Source: an alpha proteobacterium MED-G09 (GTDB taxonomy: Bacteria; Pseudomonadota; Alphaproteobacteria; MED-G09). From it: 64,000 nucleotides of DNA. This document shows, in pieces, positions 28,732-36,893 of this stretch; the first letter of the stretch is position 1, and every line of letters begins with the position of its first letter. The notes under the pieces are model-generated. The model worked only from the letters and a program-made list of their open reading frames with translations, did not search any database and was not told the origin of the DNA. The stretch lies in the NCBI GenBank assembly GCA_905182015.1, contig CAJIZT010000003.1, forward strand, positions 1-64,000. Direction: 5' to 3'. The position numbers and the translations under genes are program-made.

Positions 28732-29358
28732 CTATTTTACTCCACCTGATATAATTGGTTTTTGTAGATAATTTAAATCAGCGACAATACCTTTATTGTC
28801 TAATAAGAATCTTACTGCCGTTACCTCTTCACCAGTTCTTTTTAAATAATAATCACCAAAATATACAACCTCTAATTTTGGATTAATTTTCTCAATCTTT
28901 ACCTTCACTTTAAGCGGGGTAATAAAGTTAGATTTATAATATAATAAATTAACAACATACTCCCCTGACATAAACCCTCTAATTGTTACCACCTCTTGGT
29001 TAGATGGATTCTCCACCTCAACCCCATCAATAATTAAACGATCCGCAAGTGTTCCCCTGTCATCACGGTCTAGATGCATTAAACCTGCTTGTTGTCTCTG
29101 AAAATACACTATATTACCTTTTGGATCTTCAACTATAAGGTCCACATCATCCGGATGATGATCTTCCCACTCTGCTGAAATTATAAACTCTGCTTTAGAT
29201 TCTATATTTCCACCATCCTGAGGATTCTGAATTAAAGAAAATGCTATAAAAAACATAAAAGCAAAACCTAGCAATGCATTAAATAAAAGGTCCGTAAAGG
29301 CATCACCGCTATTATCTTCATGAAATAATATTTTTTTACTCAATGTCATCTTCCACAT
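28732..29358 (-). CDS. ExbD/TolR-like membrane-anchored protein with an extracytoplasmic domain
   Basis: The 208-residue protein has a short cytoplasmic N terminus and one transmembrane segment (DLLFNALLGFAFMFFIAF, about 22-39) of ExbD/TolR/MotB type, with an Asp at its cytoplasmic edge. A periplasmic domain of about 160 residues follows. That domain has DDVDLIVEDPKGNIVYF, AGLMHLDRDDRG, NPSNQEVVTIRGFMSGEYVVN, which reads like a beta-sandwich. It overlaps the ExbB-like gene by 23 nt, or by 14 nt if the ATG at 29349 is used. This is not a classic ExbD, because the usual C-terminal domain is replaced. Confidence 0.7.
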   Translation of the reverse strand: MWKMTLSKKILFHEDNSGDAFTDLLFNALLGFAFMFFIAFSLIQNPQDGGNIESKAEFIISAEWEDHHPDDVDLIVEDPKGNIVYFQRQQAGLMHLDRDDRGTLADRLIIDGVEVENPSNQEVVTIRGFMSGEYVVNLLYYKSNFITPLKVKVKIEKINPKLEVVYFGDYYLKRTGEEVTAVRFLLDNKGIVADLNYLQKPIISGGVK

Positions 29359-29968
29359 AGAAAGCTAGATCATTTAATAACGATGTGATTGAAATAGCGC
29401 TAATATGAAACTGAATACGCAGCAGGGTATTAACAACAATACCAGTTAAAGTTGTGTATAAGGCTACAGCCATTCCAGAGCTCATTGATGCTAATGCAAT
29501 TTTTAAATTATCAGCGCTCGTGTTATCTAGACTTGCTATAGGTTGTAACATTAAAATAAAACCAATAATTGTTCCTAATAAACCTAATTTTAATGCAATT
29601 TCTGCAGCCAAGATCCCATAGCTCAACCTTTTATCAAGGTCTGATTCCAAAGCATTTAAAAGAATATCCTTATCTTCGCCAGCCCTTAGTCCATTAAAAA
29701 ACTTAGTAGTGGATAAGCCTCTTTTATTGAAATCCAAGGTATTAAAGGAGTCTTTTTCATCTGAAATGGTTTTTGATAAAATTAACCAGTAACCACTAGT
29801 AATCAACCATAAAAAACCAATAATTTTTGAAATGTGACTCTTATCACCTTCTATAATGATAGAAAGAAGGCTCCTTTCGTTTAAAAGCCAAAACCCAAAA
29901 ATAATAATCATGAAAAATAATAATGACCTAAGAATCCCAAGTGATTGAATTGATTGTCTTGATGACAT
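29336..29968 (-). CDS. MotA/TolQ/ExbB-like proton-channel protein
   Basis: This 210-residue inner-membrane protein has four hydrophobic segments (about 12-27, 44-63, 125-147, 165-187). The last two contain the family hallmarks LGLLGTIIGFILML and SGMAVALYTTLTGIVVN, which form the ion path in ExbB/TolQ. AAAGGAAC precedes the ATG. It is the first of three coupled genes, followed by an ExbD-like protein with an unusual periplasmic domain. No TonB or Tol-Pal gene is adjacent, so what it energises is unknown. Confidence 0.8.
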   Translation of the reverse strand: MSSRQSIQSLGILRSLLFFMIIIFGFWLLNERSLLSIIIEGDKSHISKIIGFLWLITSGYWLILSKTISDEKDSFNTLDFNKRGLSTTKFFNGLRAGEDKDILLNALESDLDKRLSYGILAAEIALKLGLLGTIIGFILMLQPIASLDNTSADNLKIALASMSSGMAVALYTTLTGIVVNTLLRIQFHISAISITSLLNDLAFYVEDDIE

Positions 29969-30021
29969 ATTTTGTTCCTTTGATTATTATTTAATAATAA
30001 ATTAAGAGTATCAAATTAATA

Positions 30022-30040
30022 TTTATATTGTGAATATAAA
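30022..30040. promoter_or_regulatory. Operator-like palindrome
   Basis: TTTATATT (30022-30029), GTG, AATATAAA (30033-30040) is a perfect 8-bp inverted repeat in the 107-bp gap between the divergent ExbB-like and amidohydrolase genes. It may be a regulator site. The AT richness of the region lowers confidence. Confidence 0.35.
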
Positions 30041-30075
30041 CTAATTTAGTCATTATAAAACCCTGAGGTGTTAAT

Positions 30076-31410
30076 ATGAAAGAAAAAATCCTTATCGAGA
30101 ACGGAACAATCATTGATGGAACTGGCTCAAAGGAATATGTAGATAGTGTTCTTATCGAAAATGGTATAATTTCAGCGATAGGTAAAGACGCTGAAGCATT
30201 TTCTAGTGATGCAACTCTCAAAAAAATCAATGCTGCAGGACAAACAGTTATGCCTGGCCTTATTGATTCTCATTGCCATATAACTTTTGATGAACCAACC
30301 TCAAACGATGAACTTTTTTTTCATCGCCGTGAAGGTCTGGCAGCAATAGTCGCAGCACATAATGCTCGAAAGGTTTTACTATCGGGTGTAACTGGTTTTC
30401 TAGATGCAGATTGTATCTTCGATACTGGCGTTGATCTAAGAGATGCTATTGAATCTGGCTATGTTGAAGGACCAAGGATGTCTTCAGGAGGGAATGCTCT
30501 CTTAACATCTGTAGGAGGTACTGCTGGGCGACTGATACCTGATGATGGCTTAAGGGGTTATGCAAAGGTCGTTCATGATAAAGATGACATAGTGAGGGAA
30601 ATAAGAAGACAAATTAAAAATGGAGTTGATTGGATTAAAATCCATGTTACCGGATTAGTGCCAAGGCAAAAAGATGCAGGCGAGATTTCTGCATGGTCAT
30701 ATGAAGAACTTAAACTGGCATGTGATGTTGCTCACGACCTTGGAGTTCCGGTTGTTGGGCATTGTAGAAACGCAAAAAGTATTATTGATAGTGTAAGCGC
30801 AGGCATGGATATGGTTCTTCATGCAACCTTCATGAATGAAGAAGCCTTTGAAACTGTGTGTGAACATAAAACTCCACTGGTACCAACATTTACATTTCAA
30901 GCAAATCTAGCTGATTTTGGTGAAAAAGTTGGCGCCGATGAAAGACTCAAGGATATCTTTAAGAGAGAAATAGAAGAAAGTTCTGAAATGTTAAAAAGAG
31001 TTCATGACGCCGGAGTGCCAATCTTATGCGGAACTGAGAGTGGTTTTTCATTAACTCCTTATGGTGAGTGGCATTATAGAGAAATGGAAGTTTTCGTTAA
31101 AGAAATCGGTCTAACAAATTTAGAGGCTATTCAGTGCGCTACACAAAAGAATTCTTTTGCTCTGAAAATGGAAGGCAAGGTTGGAACAATAGAAAAGGGA
31201 ATGCTGGCTGATATACTCATAGTGGATGGAAATCCTTTAGATGATATAACAATTTTAGGTAATAAATCTAAATTATCACATATTTTTCTTGATGGAAAAG
31301 AAGTGGATCAAAAAATTAAAGTCCCTAATGTTGAAAAAATCCCAGGATGGAGGGTTTCTCCTTACTCCTCGTCAATTCTGACACAAGATTTAGCAAAAAA
31401 AGATAGTTAA
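30076..31410 (+). CDS. Metal-dependent amidohydrolase
   Basis: This hydrolase has the TIM-barrel amidohydrolase fold, 444 residues, of the imidazolonepropionase/prolidase-like group. Metal ligands are in PGLIDSHCHITF (about 63-73), VVGHCRNAKS and LHATFMN, with the terminal GTESGF Asp/Glu position. The frame also has the flanking composite beta-sandwich (IENGTIIDGTGSKEYVDSVLI at the N terminus). GAGGTG precedes the ATG. Its last codon overlaps the ATG of the first P450 (TAATG). This makes it the head of a probable catabolic operon. The substrate is unknown. Confidence 0.87.
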   Translation: MKEKILIENGTIIDGTGSKEYVDSVLIENGIISAIGKDAEAFSSDATLKKINAAGQTVMPGLIDSHCHITFDEPTSNDELFFHRREGLAAIVAAHNARKVLLSGVTGFLDADCIFDTGVDLRDAIESGYVEGPRMSSGGNALLTSVGGTAGRLIPDDGLRGYAKVVHDKDDIVREIRRQIKNGVDWIKIHVTGLVPRQKDAGEISAWSYEELKLACDVAHDLGVPVVGHCRNAKSIIDSVSAGMDMVLHATFMNEEAFETVCEHKTPLVPTFTFQANLADFGEKVGADERLKDIFKREIEESSEMLKRVHDAGVPILCGTESGFSLTPYGEWHYREMEVFVKEIGLTNLEAIQCATQKNSFALKMEGKVGTIEKGMLADILIVDGNPLDDITILGNKSKLSHIFLDGKEVDQKIKVPNVEKIPGWRVSPYSSSILTQDLAKKDS

Positions 31411-32606
31411 TGGTAGATCATATTTTTACAGATTATAACGAAGCAACTAGCGCCCTAAGAATTAAAGACCTCAAGCAGTCACTTTATGACGATGGTGAGA
31501 TTATTATGGATCAAGTATTAGTTTGCCTACATGGTGATGAGCATAAAAAAAGAAGGAAATTAGAAAATAAAATATTTACTAGAGACGTGTTTCAGTATTA
31601 TGAAAATACCATCTTCCCCAAAACCATAAACAAGACATTAGAGCCATATAAAAAATCCGGGAAGATGGATCTGGTAGATTATGGATTTCGGGTTCTCTTA
31701 AATCTTACAGCAGATTTCTCGGGCATAGATAGGCCAGAGAAATCTATAAGCGAAACTGAAACACTTTTAAGATTATTAAAAGTTTTTGCCTCTGGAGCAA
31801 CACTCCATCACTCAACAAGGGATCATGAGGAGGTAAAGTCTGAAGTAAGAGACGCATTAAAAGAGTTCGATCAGAAATTTCTTATTCCTTCGATTAGTAG
31901 AAGAAAAATGATTATTAATAAAGAATCTTCTGATGAACTTCCGAATGATATTCTAACGATATTATTGGCAAATGAAGACCAGTTGAATCTTCCGTATGAT
32001 GTTTTGCAAAGAGAAATAGCTTTTTATCTTTTGGCTGGAGCCCAAACCTCAATTCATTCATTAGTTCACGCCTTTCATGAAATGCATAATTGGTTAAAGG
32101 ATAATCCAGAAAGAAAAAGTAGTATAAAAAATGATCCAATTTTTATACAAAAATGCTTTTTGGAAAGTACACGTTTACATCCATCTAGTCCTGTAGCATT
32201 AAGAAAGCCCGTATGCCCTGTTAAGCTTCCAGGAGACAAAGATGCTCAGCCAGACGATAATGTTGTGATCGATTTATACAAATCCAATCGTGATAAAAAA
32301 ATATTTGGTGATGATGCTGATAAATTTAATCCTGATCGAAAAACTCCTGATGGTCAAAATTTATATGGATTGTCGTTTGGTCTGGGAATGCATTCTTGTA
32401 TTGGAAGAAATCTAGCTGCTGGTGTAAATTCAAAACCGGATACCAATCCAGATAATCATCACTATGGAACAGTGACAATGATAATGAGAAAGTTAATTTC
32501 TTGCGATGCATTTCCCGATCCAAATAATACTCCAAAAATGGATGAGAAAACAAAAAGGCCAAACTGGGGATATTATCCAATTACCTTTAATGCTAAAGGA
32601 GGTTAA
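31410..32606 (+). CDS. Cytochrome P450 (first of two paralogues)
   Basis: This is a soluble heme-thiolate monooxygenase of 398 residues. The ExxR pair is Glu252/Arg255 in ESTRLHPSSPVALR and the heme-ligand Cys330 lies in FGLGMHSCIGR. The I-helix reads AGAQTS (209-214), where most P450s have an acidic residue before Thr, so the usual proton-relay acid is missing. Its closest visible relative is the next gene. No ferredoxin or reductase gene is adjacent. It is translationally coupled to the amidohydrolase. Confidence 0.9.
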   Translation: MVDHIFTDYNEATSALRIKDLKQSLYDDGEIIMDQVLVCLHGDEHKKRRKLENKIFTRDVFQYYENTIFPKTINKTLEPYKKSGKMDLVDYGFRVLLNLTADFSGIDRPEKSISETETLLRLLKVFASGATLHHSTRDHEEVKSEVRDALKEFDQKFLIPSISRRKMIINKESSDELPNDILTILLANEDQLNLPYDVLQREIAFYLLAGAQTSIHSLVHAFHEMHNWLKDNPERKSSIKNDPIFIQKCFLESTRLHPSSPVALRKPVCPVKLPGDKDAQPDDNVVIDLYKSNRDKKIFGDDADKFNPDRKTPDGQNLYGLSFGLGMHSCIGRNLAAGVNSKPDTNPDNHHYGTVTMIMRKLISCDAFPDPNNTPKMDEKTKRPNWGYYPITFNAKGG

Positions 32607-32608
32607 TA

Positions 32609-33811
32609 GTGAGTAAATTTGAGATCTCTGATTACAATACCATCAAATCTGTCTTGGTTAATAGGAATCTTAAACAAGCTCTTTATGACAAAGGCAAGGT
32701 TATAATGGATGGCGTTCTTCTTACTCTTCATGGTGATGATCATAGAAAAAGAAAAAAATTAGAACATAAAATATTTCAAAGAGATTTTTTTAAATATTAT
32801 GAGCATGAGTTATTTCCAAGAACTCTAAATGAAACAATTAAACCATTTCTAGATAAAGGAAGTGCTGATCTATTAGACTTTGGTTATAGAATAACCATGA
32901 ATCTCACAGCAGACTTTGCTGGAATAGATCGATCTAAAAAAACACCTGAAGAAACTGAAGATCTTTTATCATTGGTAAAAATATTTAGCCAAGGAGCAAC
33001 CCTTGTTCACTCTAAAAGATCTCACGAGGAAGTGAATCAAGAGGTTTTAAAGGCTTTGGATATATTTGAAGAAAAATTCCTTTTACCATCAAAAAAAAGG
33101 CGTGAAGTCTTAATAAAACAATACAAAAATAATGAAATCAGAGAGGCTGATTTACCTAGGGATGTTTTAACCATACTAATGATCAACGAAGATAATATCC
33201 CCCTTAATGATGATTTGATTAAAAGAGAAATAGCCTTCTATTTACAAGCAGGGTCTCATAGTACGGCTAACTCAATGACCCATGCCTTACATGAAATTTT
33301 TACTTGGGGAGAAAGCAACCCTTCAGAGCTCAATAGACTAAAAAATGACAAACTTTTTTTACAAACGTGTGTTCATGAAAGTATGAGGCTACATCCAGCA
33401 AGCCCTGTGGCATGGCGAAAATCGCAATGTCCCGTTGAAATAGAAAATAATTTAATACTAAAGAAAGATGATTTAGTTATTATGGACCTGCACAAGGCAA
33501 ATCAAGATAAGGATATTTTTGGAACAGATTCAGATATCTTTAATCCTCATAGAGTTATTCCTAAAAATCAATTTCTATGGGGTCTTACTTTTGGAATAGG
33601 ACTTCATATGTGCTTTGGAAGAGACCTAGATGGAGGCGTTGTTTCAAATGAAAATACTGACCCCAGCAAACATCAATATGGTATAGTTACGTTGTTAGTA
33701 AAAAAAATTCTAGATGAAAAAGGTCTTCCAGACCCTAAAAGTAATCCAGAAGTTGATGTTAATACAGAAAGACCAAACTGGGGATCATACCCAATTATAT
33801 TTGGAGAATAA
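32609..33811 (+). CDS. Cytochrome P450 (second paralogue)
   Basis: This 400-residue P450 is collinear with the preceding one over its whole length. Shared motifs include LHGDxHxKRxKLExKIFxRD, NLTADFxGIDR and TERPNWGxYPI-like ends. ExxR is Glu257/Arg260 and the heme Cys335 lies in FGIGLHMCFGR. The I-helix is AGSHST (214-219), again lacking the acidic residue. The start is GTG with a very strong AAAGGAGG six nt upstream. The two probably arose by tandem duplication and then diverged in the active site. Confidence 0.9.
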   Translation: MSKFEISDYNTIKSVLVNRNLKQALYDKGKVIMDGVLLTLHGDDHRKRKKLEHKIFQRDFFKYYEHELFPRTLNETIKPFLDKGSADLLDFGYRITMNLTADFAGIDRSKKTPEETEDLLSLVKIFSQGATLVHSKRSHEEVNQEVLKALDIFEEKFLLPSKKRREVLIKQYKNNEIREADLPRDVLTILMINEDNIPLNDDLIKREIAFYLQAGSHSTANSMTHALHEIFTWGESNPSELNRLKNDKLFLQTCVHESMRLHPASPVAWRKSQCPVEIENNLILKKDDLVIMDLHKANQDKDIFGTDSDIFNPHRVIPKNQFLWGLTFGIGLHMCFGRDLDGGVVSNENTDPSKHQYGIVTLLVKKILDEKGLPDPKSNPEVDVNTERPNWGSYPIIFGE

Positions 33812-33813
33812 AA

Positions 33814-34554
33814 ATGAAAAGTGCAATAGTTACAGGTTCTGGTGCAGGAATAGGCGAATCTATATCAAAAAAACTAAGTGAAAATGGCTATAGAGTTGGA
33901 ATGCTTGATCTAAATGAAGATAATGTAGTTAATGCATCAAAAAAAATAGAAAATAGTACACCCCTCTTTGGGGATGTCACTAAAGAAGATTCTATCTCCA
34001 GGGCCTTTGAAAAGTTCGGTGAAACTCCTGATCTGTTGGTGAATAATGCTGGTTTAGTGCTTTTCAACCCTCTTGAAGAACATAGTATTGCTGACTTTAG
34101 CAAAAGCTTAAATATTAATCTTTTGGGGTCCTTTATTACCTCTAGGATATTATCGGAGGGAATGATAAAAAGAGGGAGCGGATCTATTATCAATATGTCG
34201 TCAATTAACGGAATAAACCCAGGACCGGGAACCGGTGCCTACCCTGCTGCAAAAGCTGGTATAATTTCAATGACACAGCAAATGGCAATAGAGTGGGGTA
34301 AATTTGGGTTACGAATTAACTGTATATCACCAGGCTTTATCGATGCCGGAATGTCAAAACCAATTTATGCTGATCCTAAGGTTAGAAAGTTAAGGGGTGG
34401 AGCCGTACCAAGCGGAAGGTTGGGGGAGGCTGATGATATAGCGAATGCAGTATTATTTTTAGATTCCGAAAACGCATCATATGTTAATGGTCACAACTTA
34501 GTTGTGGATGGCGGTGTAAGCAATAGTGTAATTGCTCAGCTACCAAGAGAGTAA
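33814..34554 (+). CDS. Short-chain dehydrogenase/reductase
   Basis: This classical SDR has 246 residues. TGSGAGIG is at 7-14, NNAG near 77-80, Ser130, Tyr143 and Lys147 (YPAAK), and the C-terminal YVNGHNLVVDGG. It lies 2 nt after the second P450 and overlaps the ThuA-like gene (TAATG). Co-transcription suggests it oxidises an alcohol produced by the P450s, which is inference only. Confidence 0.88.
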   Translation: MKSAIVTGSGAGIGESISKKLSENGYRVGMLDLNEDNVVNASKKIENSTPLFGDVTKEDSISRAFEKFGETPDLLVNNAGLVLFNPLEEHSIADFSKSLNINLLGSFITSRILSEGMIKRGSGSIINMSSINGINPGPGTGAYPAAKAGIISMTQQMAIEWGKFGLRINCISPGFIDAGMSKPIYADPKVRKLRGGAVPSGRLGEADDIANAVLFLDSENASYVNGHNLVVDGGVSNSVIAQLPRE

Positions 34555-35240
34555 TGAAGAAAAACCTCATACTTACTGGTGGAATTTTTCATCCTTTTGA
34601 TGAGACATCAAAAACTCTAGAAGAAATTTTAAATACCTTGGGTTATGAATCTGAAATAACATTAGATATTGAGGAGGGAATAAAAAATATTCATAATTTT
34701 GATTTGGTAACATTCAATGCTTTACGTTGGAGAATGCTAAATCATGAGAAATATATTCCTTACCTTGATGAATGGCAATTTAGCCTGTCATCGAATGCAA
34801 AAAAAATCCTCGATAGATATATAAAAACAGGTGGGTCAATGATTGCGTTTCATACATCATCAATTTGTTTTGATGATTGGGACGGTTGGTCTAAGTTACT
34901 AGGCGGAAAATGGGTTTGGGATAAATCTTTTCATCCCCCGCTAGGTACAATTGAGGTAAACCCGGTTGATAGTCATTTCCTGGTTAAACACTTAAAAAAA
35001 TTTGATTTGAACGATGAAGTTTACCATAACCTTCTTCTAGAACCAGAATCAAAACCATTTCTTCTAGCAAAAACAAAGGATTCCAGCGAAGAGCATATCG
35101 TGGGGTGGACATATAGCTATCAACAAGGAAAAGTTGTCTACAATGCCCTGGGTCACGATTCGAATTCTTTACTTAAAACAGAAATGATAGAAATCATTAA
35201 AAAATCTGTAGAATGGGTCTCTGGAGAAAAAAATGCTTGA
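34554..35240 (+). CDS. ThuA-like domain protein
   Basis: This 228-residue protein resembles the ThuA (trehalose-utilisation) class I glutamine-amidotransferase-like fold. Supporting segments are LTGGIFHPFDETSKTL at the N terminus, a central GGSMIAFHTSSICFDDW, LGGKWVWDKSFHPPLG and GWTYSYQQGKVVYNALGHD near the C terminus. ThuA proteins act in sugar metabolism, but the biochemical activity is poorly defined. It is translationally coupled on both sides to SDR genes. Confidence 0.72.
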   Translation: MKKNLILTGGIFHPFDETSKTLEEILNTLGYESEITLDIEEGIKNIHNFDLVTFNALRWRMLNHEKYIPYLDEWQFSLSSNAKKILDRYIKTGGSMIAFHTSSICFDDWDGWSKLLGGKWVWDKSFHPPLGTIEVNPVDSHFLVKHLKKFDLNDEVYHNLLLEPESKPFLLAKTKDSSEEHIVGWTYSYQQGKVVYNALGHDSNSLLKTEMIEIIKKSVEWVSGEKNA

Positions 35241-35994
35241 TATAAAAGATATGTCTATAATTATTACAGGTGGTTGCTCTGGACTTGGATATGGTATGGC
35301 AAAGCGATTTAGTTCAGAAGGAGCAAAGGTTACAATATGCGGGAGAAGAAAAGACAAAGTACTTGAAGCTCAAGATAATTTGGGTTCGAATGTTAAGGCG
35401 GTTGTTGCAGATATTACAGATATTGAAGATAGAAAAAAATTAATTCAGGCATCAGTTGATCATGGGGGCAAGCTCGATACGCTCATTAACAATGCTGGAA
35501 ATATGTACAAAGGGAAAATTGATCAGCTAGACCAGGCTGAGCTTATTAATATTTTTAATACCAATGTTATTTCAGGGATGATGCTCTTGGGGGAATCAAA
35601 AAAATATTTAGCTGAGACTAAAGGGGTTAATATCTTTATTGGGTCAGTTCATAATAGGAGGGCTTTTCCTGAAGCATCCCCTTATGCTGCAACAAAAGGA
35701 GCTCTTGAAACACTCACTAAAGTCTTGGCTGCTGAATTAGGTGCAGAAAAAATACGAGTTAATTGTGTCGTTCCGGGTGGTGTTTTTACAGAAATTAATC
35801 AAAGGGCAGGACTTTTTGACGATGAATCGGCTAAACGAAGGTTGGAAGGAATGGCTTCAATGCATGCCTTAGGAAGGATTGGGACTGCTGAAGAAATTGC
35901 TGAAGCGGTAGAATATCTCATTTGCTCAGAATGGACCACAGGAGCGATACTTGATGTGGATGGCGGCCTTGGGTTGGGACTAAACAACGTTTAG
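35233..35994 (+). CDS. Short-chain dehydrogenase/reductase
   Basis: This classical SDR has 253 residues. TGGCSGLG is at 12-19, NNAG near 86-89, Ser138, Tyr151 and Lys155 (YAATK), and TGAILDVDGG at the end. It overlaps the ThuA-like gene by 8 nt and is the last gene of the rightward operon that starts with the amidohydrolase. It ends 1 nt before the convergent SDR gene. Confidence 0.87.
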   Translation: MLDIKDMSIIITGGCSGLGYGMAKRFSSEGAKVTICGRRKDKVLEAQDNLGSNVKAVVADITDIEDRKKLIQASVDHGGKLDTLINNAGNMYKGKIDQLDQAELINIFNTNVISGMMLLGESKKYLAETKGVNIFIGSVHNRRAFPEASPYAATKGALETLTKVLAAELGAEKIRVNCVVPGGVFTEINQRAGLFDDESAKRRLEGMASMHALGRIGTAEEIAEAVEYLICSEWTTGAILDVDGGLGLGLNNV

Positions 35995-35995
35995 T

Positions 35996-36787
35996 TTAAA
36001 TTGGTAAATTAGATACACCGCCATCTACGGCGATTGATTGACCCGTAATATAACTTGCTTTCTCAGATGCTAAAAAAGCAACTAGTGAAGCTAGTTCTTC
36101 AGGTCTTCCGACACGTTTTGCAGGAATATTATCTGCTATAGAATCAACTATTTTATCTTTTGTAGTATTGAGATCTCTCGCTTGAGAGGCAACCAGAGCA
36201 TCGACCCTTTCAGTTTTTGTAAAACCAGGACAAACATTATTTATTAAAATATTATCTGATGCCATTTGATTTGAAAGAGTTTTTGCCCACCCATGTACTG
36301 ACATTCTGATGCCATTTGATAAAATTAAATTATCAATCGGTTGCTTCGCTGATACTGAGCTAATGTTGATAATTCGTCCCCACTTATTTCTTTTCATTGA
36401 GGGAAGAACTGCTCGAGTCATCCTTACAGCTGAAAGAAATGTTGATTCAAAGGTAGATAACCAATCATCGTCAGTTAATTCTTCAAAGAAACCAGCCTTA
36501 GGGCCCCCCGTGTTGTTAACTAAAATATCAACTCTTCCGTATTTTTCTATTACTCTCCTAACCATGATCTCAATATCGTTTGAAGAATTAAGATCTGTTA
36601 CAAAAGACATGACATCTGTATCAGTTGCTTCCTTAATATCTTTTTCAGATTTATTGATTTTATTTTTATCTCTGGAACAAATAACTAATTTTACACCTTC
36701 ATTTCCTAAAGCTATAGCAGATGCCTTTCCAAGGCCTTGACTCGCCGCTGTTACAATTGCAATTTTATTATTGAGTCCTAAATCCAT
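35996..36787 (-). CDS. SDR-family protein without the usual YxxxK
   Basis: This SDR-fold protein has 263 residues, with cofactor motif TAASQGLG (13-20), [10 protein letters not shown] and Ser142-143 in NISSVSAKQ. Where the catalytic YxxxK is expected, the sequence reads LSNGIR (155-160), so the Tyr and Lys are replaced. An SN...R variant is known to me in some 3-oxoacyl-reductase-like SDRs. The protein ends with [12 protein letters not shown], so the cofactor fold is intact. GGAG precedes the ATG. It diverges from the CoxL-type gene. Confidence 0.82.
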   Translation of the reverse strand: MDLGLNNKIAIVTAASQGLGKASAIALGNEGVKLVICSRDKNKINKSEKDIKEATDTDVMSFVTDLNSSNDIEIMVRRVIEKYGRVDILVNNTGGPKAGFFEELTDDDWLSTFESTFLSAVRMTRAVLPSMKRNKWGRIINISSVSAKQPIDNLILSNGIRMSVHGWAKTLSNQMASDNILINNVCPGFTKTERVDALVASQARDLNTTKDKIVDSIADNIPAKRVGRPEELASLVAFLASEKASYITGQSIAVDGGVSNLPI

Positions 36788-36893
36788 TTTAGCTCCAAAT
36801 TTTATAGTTTATTATATATATAATGAATCATAACTAATATAATCTTTAAAACATAAAAATTAATATTTATTTTATTACCGAGGAAATGCAAAT

